Shown here piece after piece: positions 17,221 through 26,464 of a DNA stretch of 64,000 nucleotides. Under the pieces are notes generated by a model. The model was not told the origin of the DNA. It ran no database searches and worked only from the letters and a program-made list of their open reading frames with translations. The stretch lies in assembly GCF_947500125.1 (NCBI RefSeq), contig NZ_CANMRA010000012.1, forward strand, positions 57,407-121,406. Direction: 5' to 3'. The stretch is from an uncultured Kocuria sp. Its GTDB lineage: Bacteria > Actinomycetota > Actinomycetes > Actinomycetales > Micrococcaceae. How positions within the stretch are numbered: the first letter of the stretch is position 1; each line of letters opens with the position of its first letter. Position numbers and translations under genes: made by a program.

Positions 17221-17970
17221 TCAGACGAACAGCAGGACCGCCACGGCAGCGGGGGCCGTCCAGCGCAGCGACCTGCCGGTGAGGTTGTGCACCATGCCCA
17301 GCAGCGTGCAGCAGACCACGGCCGTGGCCACGGAGGCCCAGCCGCCGAGGACCAGTCCGGGCAGGGCGAGCAGGAGCCCGAGCGCGAGCCCCCCCAGCGG
17401 AGCGACCTGCGTCCAGTGGAGCGGCCGGCGCAGCTCCACGGCCCGCTGCACGCACGTCAGGACGAGCGCGAGGAGCAGGGACCGGCCCACGTGGTAGGCG
17501 GCGAAGCCCACCATGCCCAGCCAGGCGCCTCCGCCGTAGTCGGCGTAGAGGTCCAGGTAGAGCTGGATCGGCTGGACGCGCCACTCGCCCACGAGGAAGA
17601 CGGGCAGGATGACCCCGAGCAGGACGGCCAGGACGAACAGGAACAGGGCGGTCGTCGTCCGCCGGTGGTCGACCGCGAGGGAGGGGGGAGGGCCCGGGGA
17701 CGGCGGGAGCGCGGGGTCCGACGCCCGGTGGCGCAGCCACGCCACGAGACCCCGCTGGATCGCGAACCACGCCGCACCGAGGCAGAGCCAGGCGAAGACC
17801 TGCCAGCCCAGCGGGTAGACGTCGGGGATCTCGCCGGTGAGGGTGAGCACCGTGCCGTCGACGACGGCCTCCAGCCCGAGGGCCACGAACGCGAAGGTCG
17901 CGATCGAGACGAGGAAGCCGGGGTCGGCGGGGGCGAACGCCCGGTTCTCGGGGGGGTCGACAGAACTCAT
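17221..17970 (-). CDS. Polytopic membrane protein, unknown
   Basis: 249 residues from ATG 17970 ([12 protein letters not shown]); a TTG at 17982 would add four residues. About six to seven hydrophobic segments are visible, at about 21-40, 56-75, 107-130, 150-175, 190-208 and 213-245. A polar Pro-rich loop ([20 protein letters not shown]) lies near residue 90. I do not recognise the family; the layout resembles a permease or CPBP-like membrane protein, but no CPBP motif (EExxxR) is visible. It is divergent from sucC with about 260 bp between starts. Confidence 0.75.
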   Translation of the reverse strand: MSSVDPPENRAFAPADPGFLVSIATFAFVALGLEAVVDGTVLTLTGEIPDVYPLGWQVFAWLCLGAAWFAIQRGLVAWLRHRASDPALPPSPGPPPSLAVDHRRTTTALFLFVLAVLLGVILPVFLVGEWRVQPIQLYLDLYADYGGGAWLGMVGFAAYHVGRSLLLALVLTCVQRAVELRRPLHWTQVAPLGGLALGLLLALPGLVLGGWASVATAVVCCTLLGMVHNLTGRSLRWTAPAAVAVLLFV

Positions 17971-18231
17971 GGGGTCAGTCAATCAAGAAACGCGGGGCCG
18001 CACGCGCGCGTCCCCGGTTGTGGCCGCCGTTTCGGCATGCACTACAGTCTCGTACAGGGAGTGCACCGGAAAGTCCCGCGCCCGGAACGGCTCCGCGGAA
18101 CGGCCCGGACGCATCCGTCGGCCTCGGCCGGGAGGATGCGGGGCGCTCCGTTCACCATCAGGTCGGAGGACGACCCGCGTACTGCCCGGGTCGCCGCCGC
18201 CCACGACTTCGACGAAGAAGGGCATTCACCC

Positions 18232-19401
18232 GTGGACCTGTTCGAATACCAGGCACGCGACCTGTTCGAGAAGCACGGCGTCCCCGTGCTCCAGGGCATC
18301 GTCGCGACCACCCCCGAAGAAGCAAGGGCCGCCGCCGAGAAGATCGGCGGAGTCACCGTCGTGAAGGCGCAGGTCAAGGTCGGAGGCCGCGGCAAGGCCG
18401 GTGGCGTCAAGGTCGCCAAGAACGCCGACGAGGCGTACGAGTACGCCCAGCAGATCCTCGGCATGGACATCAAGGGCCACACCGTCCACCGGGTCATGAT
18501 CGCCCAGGGTGCGGACATCGCCGAGGAGTACTACTTCTCGATCCTGCTGGACCGCGCCAACCGCTCGTACCTGGCCATGTGCTCCGTCGAGGGCGGCGTG
18601 GAGATCGAACAGCTCGCCGTCGAGCGTCCCGAGGCCCTCGCCCGCGTCGAGGTCGTCCCGACCGAGGGCATCACCGAGGCCAAGGCCCAGGAGATCGTCC
18701 GCGAGGCCAAGTTCGACGAGGAGACCGCCGCGAAGGTGGCCCCCGTGCTCGTGAAGCTGTGGGACGTCTTCAAGAACGAGGACGCCACGCTCGTCGAGGT
18801 GAACCCGCTGGTGAAGACCGGCGACGGGCAGATCATCGCCCTCGACGGCAAGGTCACCCTCGACGAGAACGCCGAGTTCCGCCAGTCCGGGCACGCCGAC
18901 CTCGCGGACAAGTCCAGCGCCGATCCCCTCGAGGAGAAGGCCAAGGAGCACGACCTCAACTACGTCAAGCTCGACGGCGAGGTCGGCATCATCGGCAACG
19001 GCGCGGGCCTGGTCATGTCGACCCTGGACGTCGTCGCCTACGCCGGAGAGAAGCACGGCAACGTCAAGCCGGCCAACTTCCTGGACATCGGCGGCGGGGC
19101 CTCGGCCGAGATCATGGCCGCCGGCCTGGACGTGATCCTCAACGATCCGCAGGTGAAGTCCGTGTTCGTCAACGTCTTCGGCGGCATCACCGCGTGCGAC
19201 GCCGTGGCCAACGGCATCGTGAAGGCCCTCGAGATCCTCGGCGACGAGGAGGACAAGCCGCTCGTGGTCCGCCTGGACGGCAACAACGTCGAGGAGGGCC
19301 GGCGCATCCTCGCCGGCGCCAACCACCCGCTGGTCACCCTCGCCGAGACCATGGACGAGGGCGCGGACAAGGCTGCCGAGCTCGCCCACGCCGCCAACTG
19401 A
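18232..19401 (+). CDS. sucC: Succinyl-CoA ligase (ADP-forming) beta subunit
   Basis: 389 residues, the family's normal length, from GTG 18232 behind GAAGAAGGG. It forms the TCA-cycle succinyl-CoA synthetase with SucD. The ATP-grasp domain (residues 1-235) shows [19 protein letters not shown] at the start, [14 protein letters not shown] and [20 protein letters not shown]. The C-terminal ligase domain carries [26 protein letters not shown] and [19 protein letters not shown] candidate promoter lies upstream, with a TACAGT -10 at 18043. sucD starts 39 bases downstream. Confidence 0.97.
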   Translation: MDLFEYQARDLFEKHGVPVLQGIVATTPEEARAAAEKIGGVTVVKAQVKVGGRGKAGGVKVAKNADEAYEYAQQILGMDIKGHTVHRVMIAQGADIAEEYYFSILLDRANRSYLAMCSVEGGVEIEQLAVERPEALARVEVVPTEGITEAKAQEIVREAKFDEETAAKVAPVLVKLWDVFKNEDATLVEVNPLVKTGDGQIIALDGKVTLDENAEFRQSGHADLADKSSADPLEEKAKEHDLNYVKLDGEVGIIGNGAGLVMSTLDVVAYAGEKHGNVKPANFLDIGGGASAEIMAAGLDVILNDPQVKSVFVNVFGGITACDAVANGIVKALEILGDEEDKPLVVRLDGNNVEEGRRILAGANHPLVTLAETMDEGADKAAELAHAAN

Positions 19402-19440
19402 TCCGCCGACCGGACGAACACTTCTAAGGAACGAACAGCA

Positions 19441-20358
19441 ATGTCTATCTTTTTGAACAAGGACTCCAAGGTCATCGTTCAGGGCATCACCGGCGGCGAG
19501 GGCACCAAGCACACCGGACGCATGCTCGCGGCGGGGACCCAGGTCATGGGCGGCGTCAACGCCCGCAAGGCCGGCACCACCGTGGCCCACCAGGACAAGG
19601 ACGGCAACAGCGTCGAGCTGCCGGTCTTCGGCACGGTCGCCGAGGCCGTCGAGAAGACCGGCGCGGACGTGTCGATCGTCTTCGTCCCGCCGGCCTTCAC
19701 GAAGGGCGCCGTGATCGAGGCCATCGACGCCGAGGTCCCGCTGGTGGTCGTCATCACCGAGGGCATCCCGGTGCAGGACTCCGCCGAGTTCTGGGCCTAC
19801 GCCAAGTCGAAGACCGGTGCGGACGGCAAGCCGACCACCCGCATCATCGGCCCGAACTGCCCCGGCATCATCACCCCCGGCGAGTCGCTGGTCGGCATCA
19901 CCCCGGCCAACATCACCGGCAAGGGCAAGATCGGCCTGGTCTCGAAGTCCGGCACCCTGACCTACCAGATGATGTACGAGCTGCGGGACATCGGGTTCAC
20001 CACCGCCATCGGCATCGGCGGCGACCCGGTCATCGGGACCACCCACATCGACGCCCTCGAGGCGTTCGAGGCGGACCCGGAGACCGAGGCCATCGTGATG
20101 ATCGGCGAGATCGGCGGCGACGCCGAGGAGCGCGCCGCGGACTTCATCAAGGCGAACGTGTCCAAGCCGGTCGTCGGCTACGTCGCCGGCTTCACCGCCC
20201 CCGAGGGCAAGACGATGGGCCACGCCGGCGCCATCGTCTCCGGGTCCTCGGGCACGGCGCAGGCCAAGAAGGAGGCCCTCGAGGCCGCGGGCGTGAAGGT
20301 CGGCAAGACGCCGTCCGAGACCGCCCAGCTCATGCGGGAGATCTTCGAGGGCAAGTGA
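19441..20358 (+). CDS. sucD: Succinyl-CoA ligase alpha subunit
   Basis: 305 residues from ATG 19441 behind TAAGGAACGAA. It binds CoA in the N-terminal Rossmann domain ([20 protein letters not shown]) and carries the phospho-accepting histidine, His261, in [30 protein letters not shown] and [10 protein letters not shown] are further family signatures. It is in an operon with sucC and ends at a strong terminator. In many related genomes a DUF6350 gene follows sucD directly; here that gene is about 42 kb away at 62570. Confidence 0.97.
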   Translation: MSIFLNKDSKVIVQGITGGEGTKHTGRMLAAGTQVMGGVNARKAGTTVAHQDKDGNSVELPVFGTVAEAVEKTGADVSIVFVPPAFTKGAVIEAIDAEVPLVVVITEGIPVQDSAEFWAYAKSKTGADGKPTTRIIGPNCPGIITPGESLVGITPANITGKGKIGLVSKSGTLTYQMMYELRDIGFTTAIGIGGDPVIGTTHIDALEAFEADPETEAIVMIGEIGGDAEERAADFIKANVSKPVVGYVAGFTAPEGKTMGHAGAIVSGSSGTAQAKKEALEAAGVKVGKTPSETAQLMREIFEGK

Positions 20359-20394
20359 CCCGGCGGGCCCCGGCCCGTTGATCCGCCGCACAGG

Positions 20395-20430
20395 GAGGCC
20401 CCGTCCACGATGGCTCGTGGACGGGGCCTC
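20395..20430 (+). terminator. Strong terminator after sucD
   Basis: A 16-bp perfect stem (GAGGCCCCGTCCACGA and its complement) around a TGGC loop, 37 bases after the sucD stop. No T run follows. Confidence 0.88.
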
Positions 20431-20440
20431 CGCGCGTCCG

Positions 20441-20484
20441 CGGCCCTGGGACGGCCCTGGGACGGCCCTGGGGCGGCTCCGGGG
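20441..20484. repeat. 11-bp tandem repeat, four units
   Basis: Units start at 20441, 20452, 20463 and 20474. The first two are identical (CGGCCCTGGGA); the third differs at one base and the fourth is more diverged. The tract lies between the sucD terminator and the inositol operon promoter. Confidence 0.85.
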
Positions 20485-20531
20485 CAGTCCGAGCGGCCCG
20501 AGAGGGCAACGCGGTGACGGCAGTAAGACGG

Positions 20532-20584
20532 TATGTCTTTACAAACTGACCTGATGTCGTATTCTTGTTGTGATCCGGACCACT
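20532..20584 (+). promoter_or_regulatory. Promoter and operators of the inositol operon
   Basis: A candidate promoter has TTTACA (20538-20543), a 16-base spacer and TATTCT (20560-20565). The -35 lies inside TATGTCTTTACA (20532-20543), which matches TATGTCCATACA in the gntR/ABC intergenic region at all but the two central bases. Just downstream, TGTGATCCGGACCACT (20569-20584) resembles a CRP/GlxR site and shares TGTGATCCGG with a better site at 35239. The likely reading is GntR-type repression at the -35 plus a global cAMP-linked regulator; this is inferred from motif sharing. Confidence 0.6.
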
Positions 20585-20646
20585 GATCGGCCGGGCGCAC
20601 GGGATTCTCACCGTGACGCCGGTCCAGCACCAGAAAGCAGGTCACC

Positions 20647-21618
20647 ATGGCGCAGCAGAACACGACCTCCACGACCGCCGGCGCGGCGGCACAGCAGACG
20701 GCACAGGGGACGAACCCCGTCCTCATCGGCACCGCCCCCGACTCGTGGGGCGTGTGGTTCCCCGACGACCCCCAGCAGACGCCCTGGGAGCGCTTCCTCG
20801 ACGAGGTCGCCGAGGCGGGCTACTCCTGGATCGAGCTCGGCCCCTACGGCTACCTGCCCACCGACCCCGTCCGGCTCGCCGACGAGCTGGCCCAGCGCAA
20901 CCTCAAGGTCTCGGCGGGCACCGTCTTCACCGCCTTCCACCGCGGCGCGGCCCAGTGGGACGAGGCGTGGGAGCCCGCGCGGCAGGTCGCCGAGCTGACC
21001 GCCGCCATGGGCGGCGAGCACATCGTGGTGATCCCGGCCATGTGGCGCGACGACGTCACCGGCGAGGCGCTCGAGAACGAGCACCTGAGCACCGAGCAGT
21101 GGAACGCCCTGTGCACGGGCCACGACCGGCTCGGCAAGGTGCTCCGCGAGGAGTACGGCCTGCAGCAGCAGTTCCACTCCCACGCCGACTCGCACGTGTG
21201 CGGCCAGCCGGACATCGAGACCTTCCTCGACCGCACCGACCCCGAACTGGTCACGCTGTGCCTGGACACCGGCCACGCCGAGTACGGGGGCGCGTCCTCC
21301 GTGGACCTGATCCGCAAGTACCCCGAGCGGATCGGCTACCTGCACCTGAAGCAGATCGACCCCGTGGTGCTCGAGCGCGTGCGCCGGGAGAACCTGACCT
21401 GGGCCGCGGCCAATCTGGCCGGCGTCATGGTCGAGCCGCCGGCCGGCCTGCCGGACCTCGCGGAGGTCATCGCGGAGGTGGAGAAGCTGGACCGGCCGAT
21501 CTTCGGCATCGTCGAGCAGGACATGTACCCCGTCTCCTCCTTCGACGTCCCGCTGCCGATCGCCACCCGCACGCGCTCCTACCTGCTGGGCTGCGGCTCC
21601 CGCACCCGCGTCCGCTGA
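20647..21618 (+). CDS. iolE: Inosose dehydratase-like TIM-barrel protein
   Basis: 323 residues from ATG 20647. Xylose-isomerase-like TIM barrel (AP_endonuc_2 family). After a Gln/Thr-rich N-terminus, IGTAPDSWGVWFPDD and WIELGPYGYLPTDP match the actinobacterial IolE-type proteins in inositol clusters. Metal-binding residues typical of the fold are visible in HSHADSHV, CLDTGHAEYGG, IGYLHLKQID and FGIVEQDMYP. As IolE it would dehydrate 2-keto-myo-inositol to the trihydroxycyclohexanedione that IolD hydrolyses. An IolI-type isomerase role is the main alternative. It is the first gene of the main iol operon, 34 bases before iolH. Confidence 0.72.
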   Translation: MAQQNTTSTTAGAAAQQTAQGTNPVLIGTAPDSWGVWFPDDPQQTPWERFLDEVAEAGYSWIELGPYGYLPTDPVRLADELAQRNLKVSAGTVFTAFHRGAAQWDEAWEPARQVAELTAAMGGEHIVVIPAMWRDDVTGEALENEHLSTEQWNALCTGHDRLGKVLREEYGLQQQFHSHADSHVCGQPDIETFLDRTDPELVTLCLDTGHAEYGGASSVDLIRKYPERIGYLHLKQIDPVVLERVRRENLTWAAANLAGVMVEPPAGLPDLAEVIAEVEKLDRPIFGIVEQDMYPVSSFDVPLPIATRTRSYLLGCGSRTRVR

Positions 21619-21652
21619 CCCGTCCGCGCACCACAGACCTGGAGAACCGTCC

Positions 21653-22579
21653 ATGAAGATCGCCCTCGATCCCACACCGTTCCACTCCACCCACTCCCTG
21701 CTCGAGTTCCCGCAGCTCGCCGCGGACCTCGGCTACGAGTACCTGCAGCTGACGCCGCACGCCGACTTCCTGCCCTTCTTCAACCACCCCAAGGCCGACG
21801 ACCGGCTCGTCGCGGACCTGCGGACGGCCTGCCGCGAGGCCGGGGTGCAGATCGCCTCCGTCCTGCCCGTCCTGCGCTGGTCCTCCCCGGACCCCGACGC
21901 CCGGGAGGCGGCCGTGCGGTACTGGAAGCGCGCCATCCGGATGACCGTGGACCTCGGCGTGCACCAGATGAACACCGAGTTCCAGGGCCGGCCCGAGCTG
22001 GCCGAGGAGTCCGAGCGGGCGTTCTACCGCTCGATGGAGGAGCTGCTGCCCCTCGTCGAGCGCGAGGGCGTGCACATCGCGATCGACCCGCACCCCGACG
22101 ACTTCGTGGAGCAGGGCCTGGCCGCCTGGCGGGTGATCCGGGGCGTGAACTCCCCGAACCTCGGCTTCGCCTACGTGGCGCCGCACACCTTCCACATGGC
22201 GGACGCCCCGCTGGAGATCATGGCCGCGGTGGGTGACCGGCTGCGCGTGGTCCACGTCGCCGACTCCATGGACCACCACCGCTCGCACGGGCTGCGCTAC
22301 ATCACCAATCCGCCGGGCAGCGCCGCCCGGGTGCACCAGCACCTGAAGATCGGCGACGGCGACGTCGACTGGGACGAGTTCTTCGGCGGGCTCGCGGCCA
22401 ACGGCTTCCTCGACCGCGAGGAGTCCGTGATGGTCTCCTCGGTCTTCGCCGAGAACGAGAACGCGATGGAGGTCTCCCGCTACCAGCTCGAGCAGATGAC
22501 CGAGCGCGCCGCCGCGGCCCGGAAGGCCGCAGCCCGCACCCCGCAGCAGACCGAGCAGAAGGCGGAGGCCCACGCATGA
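21653..22579 (+). CDS. iolH: IolH family TIM-barrel protein of inositol catabolism
   Basis: 308 residues from ATG 21653. The sequence MKIALDPTPFHSTHSLLEFP, then YLQLTPHADFLPFFNHPKAD and NTEFQGRPELAEESERAFYRS, is characteristic of IolH. It is a xylose-isomerase-like barrel with probable metal ligands in IDPHPDDF and VHVADSMDHHRS. The exact reaction of IolH is not settled; it is conserved in iol operons as a probable sugar isomerase/epimerase. The C-terminus has an Ala/Gln/Lys-rich tail (from about residue 285). Its stop overlaps the iolC start by four bases (ATGA), which indicates translational coupling. Confidence 0.85.
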   Translation: MKIALDPTPFHSTHSLLEFPQLAADLGYEYLQLTPHADFLPFFNHPKADDRLVADLRTACREAGVQIASVLPVLRWSSPDPDAREAAVRYWKRAIRMTVDLGVHQMNTEFQGRPELAEESERAFYRSMEELLPLVEREGVHIAIDPHPDDFVEQGLAAWRVIRGVNSPNLGFAYVAPHTFHMADAPLEIMAAVGDRLRVVHVADSMDHHRSHGLRYITNPPGSAARVHQHLKIGDGDVDWDEFFGGLAANGFLDREESVMVSSVFAENENAMEVSRYQLEQMTERAAAARKAAARTPQQTEQKAEAHA

Positions 22580-23562
22580 GCTACGACGTCGTGACCCTGG
22601 GGCGCATCAGCGTCGACATCTACCCCGACGACATCGGCGTCGGCCTGGAGGACGTGACCACGTTCCGCAAGTACCTGGGCGGATCGCCGTCGAACGTGGC
22701 GGTCGCCGCGGCCCGCCACGGCGAGTCGGCCGCGGTGATCACCCGCACCGGCGACGACCCGTTCGGCACCTTCCTGCACCGCGAGCTCACCCGCTTTCGT
22801 GTGGACGACCGGTTCGTGAGCCCCGTGCCGGGGCTGCAGACCCCCGCCACGTTCTGCGCCATCCGGCCGCCGGAGGACTTCCCGCTGTACTTCTACGGAC
22901 GCTTCCCCACGGCCCCGGACCTGCAGATCCGGCCCGAGGAGATCGACACCGAGGTCGTGCGCGACACGCGGATCCTGTGGTCCACCGTCACAGGCCTGTG
23001 CCAGGAGCCCAGCCGCTCGGCCCACTTCGCCGCCCACGAGGCCCGTCCCCGTGAGCAGCTGCGGAGCGACCAGCACACGATCCTGGACCTCGACTACCGG
23101 CCCATGTTCTGGGACTCCGAGGAGGACGCGCGAGCGCAGGTCCACGAGCTGCTCCAGCACGTGACCATCGCCATCGGCAACGACAAGGAGTGCGCGGTGG
23201 CCGTGGGGGAGGGCACCCCCGACGAGCAGGCCGACCGGCTGCTGGAGGCCGGCGTGCGGATCGCCGTGGTCAAGCTCGGCCCCGAGGGGGTCATGGCCAA
23301 GACCCGCGACGAGCGCGTGGTCTCGGCCCCCGTCCCCGTGGAGACCGTCAACGGCCTCGGCGCCGGCGACTCCTTCGGCGGGGCCTTCTGCCACGGCGTC
23401 AACCAGGGCTGGAGCCTCGAGCAGGTCCTCGACTACGCCAACGCCTCCGGCGCGATCGTGGCCTCGAAGATCTCGTGCTCCGACGCCATGCCCACCCCCG
23501 ACGAGGTCTTCCAGCTGCTGCGCGAGCGCGGCCGCGCCGTTCCCGAAGGAGTCACCCCATGA
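22576..23562 (+). CDS. iolC: 5-dehydro-2-deoxygluconokinase
   Basis: 328 residues from ATG 22576. A PfkB/ribokinase-type kinase that phosphorylates 2-deoxy-5-keto-gluconate to its 6-phosphate. The N-terminus VVTLGRISVDIYPDDIGVGL and KYLGGSPSNVAVAAARHG form the substrate-binding lid region. The C-terminal PfkB signature VNGLGAGDSFGGAF holds the catalytic base Asp265. The middle segment LDLDYRPMFW is typical of IolC. It overlaps both neighbours by ATGA, so iolH, iolC and the aldolase are translated as a coupled unit. Confidence 0.93.
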   Translation: MSYDVVTLGRISVDIYPDDIGVGLEDVTTFRKYLGGSPSNVAVAAARHGESAAVITRTGDDPFGTFLHRELTRFRVDDRFVSPVPGLQTPATFCAIRPPEDFPLYFYGRFPTAPDLQIRPEEIDTEVVRDTRILWSTVTGLCQEPSRSAHFAAHEARPREQLRSDQHTILDLDYRPMFWDSEEDARAQVHELLQHVTIAIGNDKECAVAVGEGTPDEQADRLLEAGVRIAVVKLGPEGVMAKTRDERVVSAPVPVETVNGLGAGDSFGGAFCHGVNQGWSLEQVLDYANASGAIVASKISCSDAMPTPDEVFQLLRERGRAVPEGVTP

Positions 23563-24497
23563 CCACGACGTCCCCGCTCGAGCTCGACACGGCGGATCCG
23601 CGCCGCTACGAGCACCTCACCCGGGTCCGGCTCGAGGACCCCCGCGCGGTCCAGCGCGCCGCCGACTCCCGTCGTCGCCACCCCGGGCCGATGCACGGAC
23701 GGCAGAACTTCGTGGTCGCCGCGGACCACGCGGCCCGCGGCGCCCTGAGGGTGCGCGACGAGGCCGACGCCATGGCCGACCGGCGCAGCCTGCTCGACCG
23801 GCTGCAGATCGCCCTGGCGGACCCCAAGGTCGACGGCGTGCTCGCGTCCCCGGACGTGCTGGACGACCTGCTGCTGCTCGGCGCGCTCGAGGGCAAGCTC
23901 GTCTTCGGCTCCATGAACCGCGGCGGTCTGCCCGGGCTGGTCAACGAGATCGACGACCGCTTCACGGGGCACACCGCCCAGGCGCTGGACCGGATCGGCG
24001 CCGACGGCGGCAAGATGCTCACCCGCATCTGCTTCGAGGACCCGCACACCAGCTCCGTGCTGGAGAACACCGCCCGGGCCGTGGACTCCCTGGCCGCCCT
24101 GGGCCTCATCGCGATGGTGGAGCCGTTCATCTCCCGGATCACCGACCGGGGCATCGTCAACGACCTCTCGGCCGACGCCGTGATCCAGTCCGTGGCCATC
24201 GCCCAGGGCCTCGGCGGGACCTCCGCCCACACGTGGATGAAGCTGCCCGTCGTCGAGGACATGGAGCGCGTCATGGCGGCCACCACGCTGCCCACGGTCC
24301 TGCTCGGCGGCGACCCCAGCGGCCGTCCCGACGAGGTCTTCGCGACCTGGGAGGCGGCGCTGGCGCTGCCCGGCGTCCAGGGCCTCACGGTCGGCCGCAC
24401 CCTGCTCTACCCCGAGGACGGCGACGTCGCCGGCGCCGTGGCCACCGCCGCGTCCCTGCTCAAGGGACACCCCGTCGAGGAAGGAGCCGCCCGATGA
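23559..24497 (+). CDS. Cgl0158-family (beta/alpha)8 aldolase, probable IolJ functional equivalent
   Basis: 312 residues from ATG 23559. It resembles the Cgl0158 group of class I aldolase-like barrels found in actinobacterial iol clusters beside iolC. Visible segments are HGRQNFVVAADHAARGAL, DGVLASPDVLDDLLLLGAL, KLVFGSMNRGGLPG and HTWMKLPVVEDM; the last may hold the Schiff-base lysine. The classical class II IolJ is absent from the window, and this gene is placed exactly between kinase and hydrolase. It is therefore the best candidate to split 2-deoxy-5-keto-gluconate-6-phosphate into malonic semialdehyde and DHAP. That role is inferred from context. It is coupled to iolD by ATGA. Confidence 0.82.
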   Translation: MTTTSPLELDTADPRRYEHLTRVRLEDPRAVQRAADSRRRHPGPMHGRQNFVVAADHAARGALRVRDEADAMADRRSLLDRLQIALADPKVDGVLASPDVLDDLLLLGALEGKLVFGSMNRGGLPGLVNEIDDRFTGHTAQALDRIGADGGKMLTRICFEDPHTSSVLENTARAVDSLAALGLIAMVEPFISRITDRGIVNDLSADAVIQSVAIAQGLGGTSAHTWMKLPVVEDMERVMAATTLPTVLLGGDPSGRPDEVFATWEAALALPGVQGLTVGRTLLYPEDGDVAGAVATAASLLKGHPVEEGAAR

Positions 24498-26464
24498 GCA
24501 CCCGCACCCTCTCCGTCTCCCAGGCGCTCGTGGAGTTCCTGGCCAACCAGTGGACCGTGGACCGGATCGGCGGGCAGGAGTACCGGCAGCGCACGATCCC
24601 GGGCATGTTCGGCATCTTCGGCCACGGCAACGTGGCCGGGGTGGGCCAGGCCCTGAAGCAGTACCAGGCCGAGGACCCCACGGTCATGCCCTACTACCAG
24701 GGCCGCAACGAGCAGGCCCAGGTGCACCAGGCCGTCGGCTACGCCCGGCACACCCGGCGCCGGGCCACCTTCGCGGTGAGCACCTCGATCGGGCCCGGGG
24801 CCACCAACATGGTCACCGGCGCGGCCCTGGCCACCACGAACCGGCTGCCCGCGCTGCTGTTCCCCTCGGACCAGTTCGCCTCCCGGCGCCCGGACCCGGT
24901 GCTCCAGCAGCTCGAGCGCCCCGACGCCAACGACATCACCGTCAACGACGTCTTCCGGCCGGTCAGCCGTTACTTCGACCGCGTCTGGCGACCCGAGCAG
25001 CTCTTCTCGGCGCTGCTCAACGGCATGCGGGTGCTCACGGACCCGGCCGAGACCGGTGCTGTGACGATCGCGCTCCCGCAGGACGTGCAGGCCGAGCCGC
25101 TCGAGGTGCCCGAGGAGTTCCTCGCGCCCCGGGAGTGGCGGATCCGCCGGCCCGCACCGGAGGAGGAGGACGTCCGCGCGGCCGTCGCGGCGATCCGTGC
25201 CGCGGAGCGGCCCGTGATCATCGCCGGCGGCGGGGTGCACTACGCCTTCGCCACCGAGGCGCTGCAGGAGTTCGCGGAGGCCACCGGGATCCCCGTGGCC
25301 TACACCCAGGCGGGCGTGGGCGTCCTGGACTGGGACCACCCGCAGTGCCTCGGGGCCGTCGGGTCGACCGGGTCCACAGCCTCCAACGCCGTGGTCGCCG
25401 ACGCCGACCTCGTGATCGGCATCGGCACCCGGTACGAGGACTTCACCACCGCCTCCCGCACCGCGTTCCAGCACCCGGACGTGCGCTTCGTCAACATCAA
25501 CGTCGCCGCGTTCGACGCCTACAAGCAGGGCACCGCCGTGCCGGTCGTCGCCGACGCCCGCAAGACCCTCGTCGAGCTGACGAAGGCCCTCGGCGGGTAC
25601 CGGGTGGGCGCCGACCTCGCCGGGACCGTCGAGGTCGAGAAGCAGCGCTGGGACGCGACCGTGGACGCGGCGTTCTCGGAGCGGCACCTGCCGCTGCCCA
25701 GCCAGAACGAGATCATCGGGGCCGTCAACGAGGCCATGGACGACCGCGACGTCGTCGTGTGCGCGGCGGGCTCGCTGCCCGGCGACCTGCACAAGATGTG
25801 GCGGGTGAAGGACCCGTACGGTTACCACGTCGAGTACGCCTTCTCGTGCATGGGCTACGAGATCGCCGGCGGGCTCGGGGTCAAGCGGGCCGCCGTGGCC
25901 GAGGCCGAGCGGGCCGGGGCGCCCCAGGACGCCCGCGACGTCGTCGTCATGGTCGGGGACGGCTCCTATCTGATGATGCACACCGAGCTCGTCACGGCCG
26001 TGGCCGAGGGGCTCAAGCTCGTGGTGGTGCTGATCCAGAACCACGGCTACGCCTCGATCGGCGCCCTGTCGGAGCAGCTGGGGTCCCAGCGCTTCGGCAC
26101 GAAGTACCGCTACCTCGACGGGCAGCGGCACAGCTTCGACGACGGCTCGACGCTGCCGATCGACCTCGCCACCAACGCCGAGTCCCTCGGCGTGCGGGTG
26201 CTGCGCGTCGAGCCCGGCGAGGGCGTCATCGACCGGCTGCAGGCCGCCGTGGCGCAGGCCAGGGCCGTGCCGGAGGGCTCCGGTCCCGTGCTCGTGCACG
26301 TGGAGTCGGACCCGCTGATCGACGCGCCCAGCTCCGAGTCGTGGTGGGACGTGCCCGTCACGGGCACCGCCACCCTGTCATCCACCCACGAGGCCTACGA
26401 GGTCTACCAGCAGCACAAGTCCCGGCAGCGCCCGCTGCTCGGGGAGTCCAGGAGGAACGCATGA
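24494..26464 (+). CDS. iolD: 3D-(3,5/4)-trihydroxycyclohexane-1,2-dione hydrolase
   Basis: 656 residues from ATG 24494. A thiamine-diphosphate enzyme that opens the ring to give 5-deoxy-glucuronate. The N-terminal PYR domain has PGMFGIFGHGNVAGVGQAL and YYQGRNEQAQVHQAVGYAR, with the cofactor-activating glutamate. The central domain follows (about 210-350). The C-terminal PP domain has the ThDP/Mg site VMVGDGSYLMMHTE ending in LIQNHGYASIG. Length and motifs match the IolD family. It overlaps the aldolase and mmsA/iolA genes by four bases each. Confidence 0.95.
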   Translation: MSTRTLSVSQALVEFLANQWTVDRIGGQEYRQRTIPGMFGIFGHGNVAGVGQALKQYQAEDPTVMPYYQGRNEQAQVHQAVGYARHTRRRATFAVSTSIGPGATNMVTGAALATTNRLPALLFPSDQFASRRPDPVLQQLERPDANDITVNDVFRPVSRYFDRVWRPEQLFSALLNGMRVLTDPAETGAVTIALPQDVQAEPLEVPEEFLAPREWRIRRPAPEEEDVRAAVAAIRAAERPVIIAGGGVHYAFATEALQEFAEATGIPVAYTQAGVGVLDWDHPQCLGAVGSTGSTASNAVVADADLVIGIGTRYEDFTTASRTAFQHPDVRFVNINVAAFDAYKQGTAVPVVADARKTLVELTKALGGYRVGADLAGTVEVEKQRWDATVDAAFSERHLPLPSQNEIIGAVNEAMDDRDVVVCAAGSLPGDLHKMWRVKDPYGYHVEYAFSCMGYEIAGGLGVKRAAVAEAERAGAPQDARDVVVMVGDGSYLMMHTELVTAVAEGLKLVVVLIQNHGYASIGALSEQLGSQRFGTKYRYLDGQRHSFDDGSTLPIDLATNAESLGVRVLRVEPGEGVIDRLQAAVAQARAVPEGSGPVLVHVESDPLIDAPSSESWWDVPVTGTATLSSTHEAYEVYQQHKSRQRPLLGESRRNA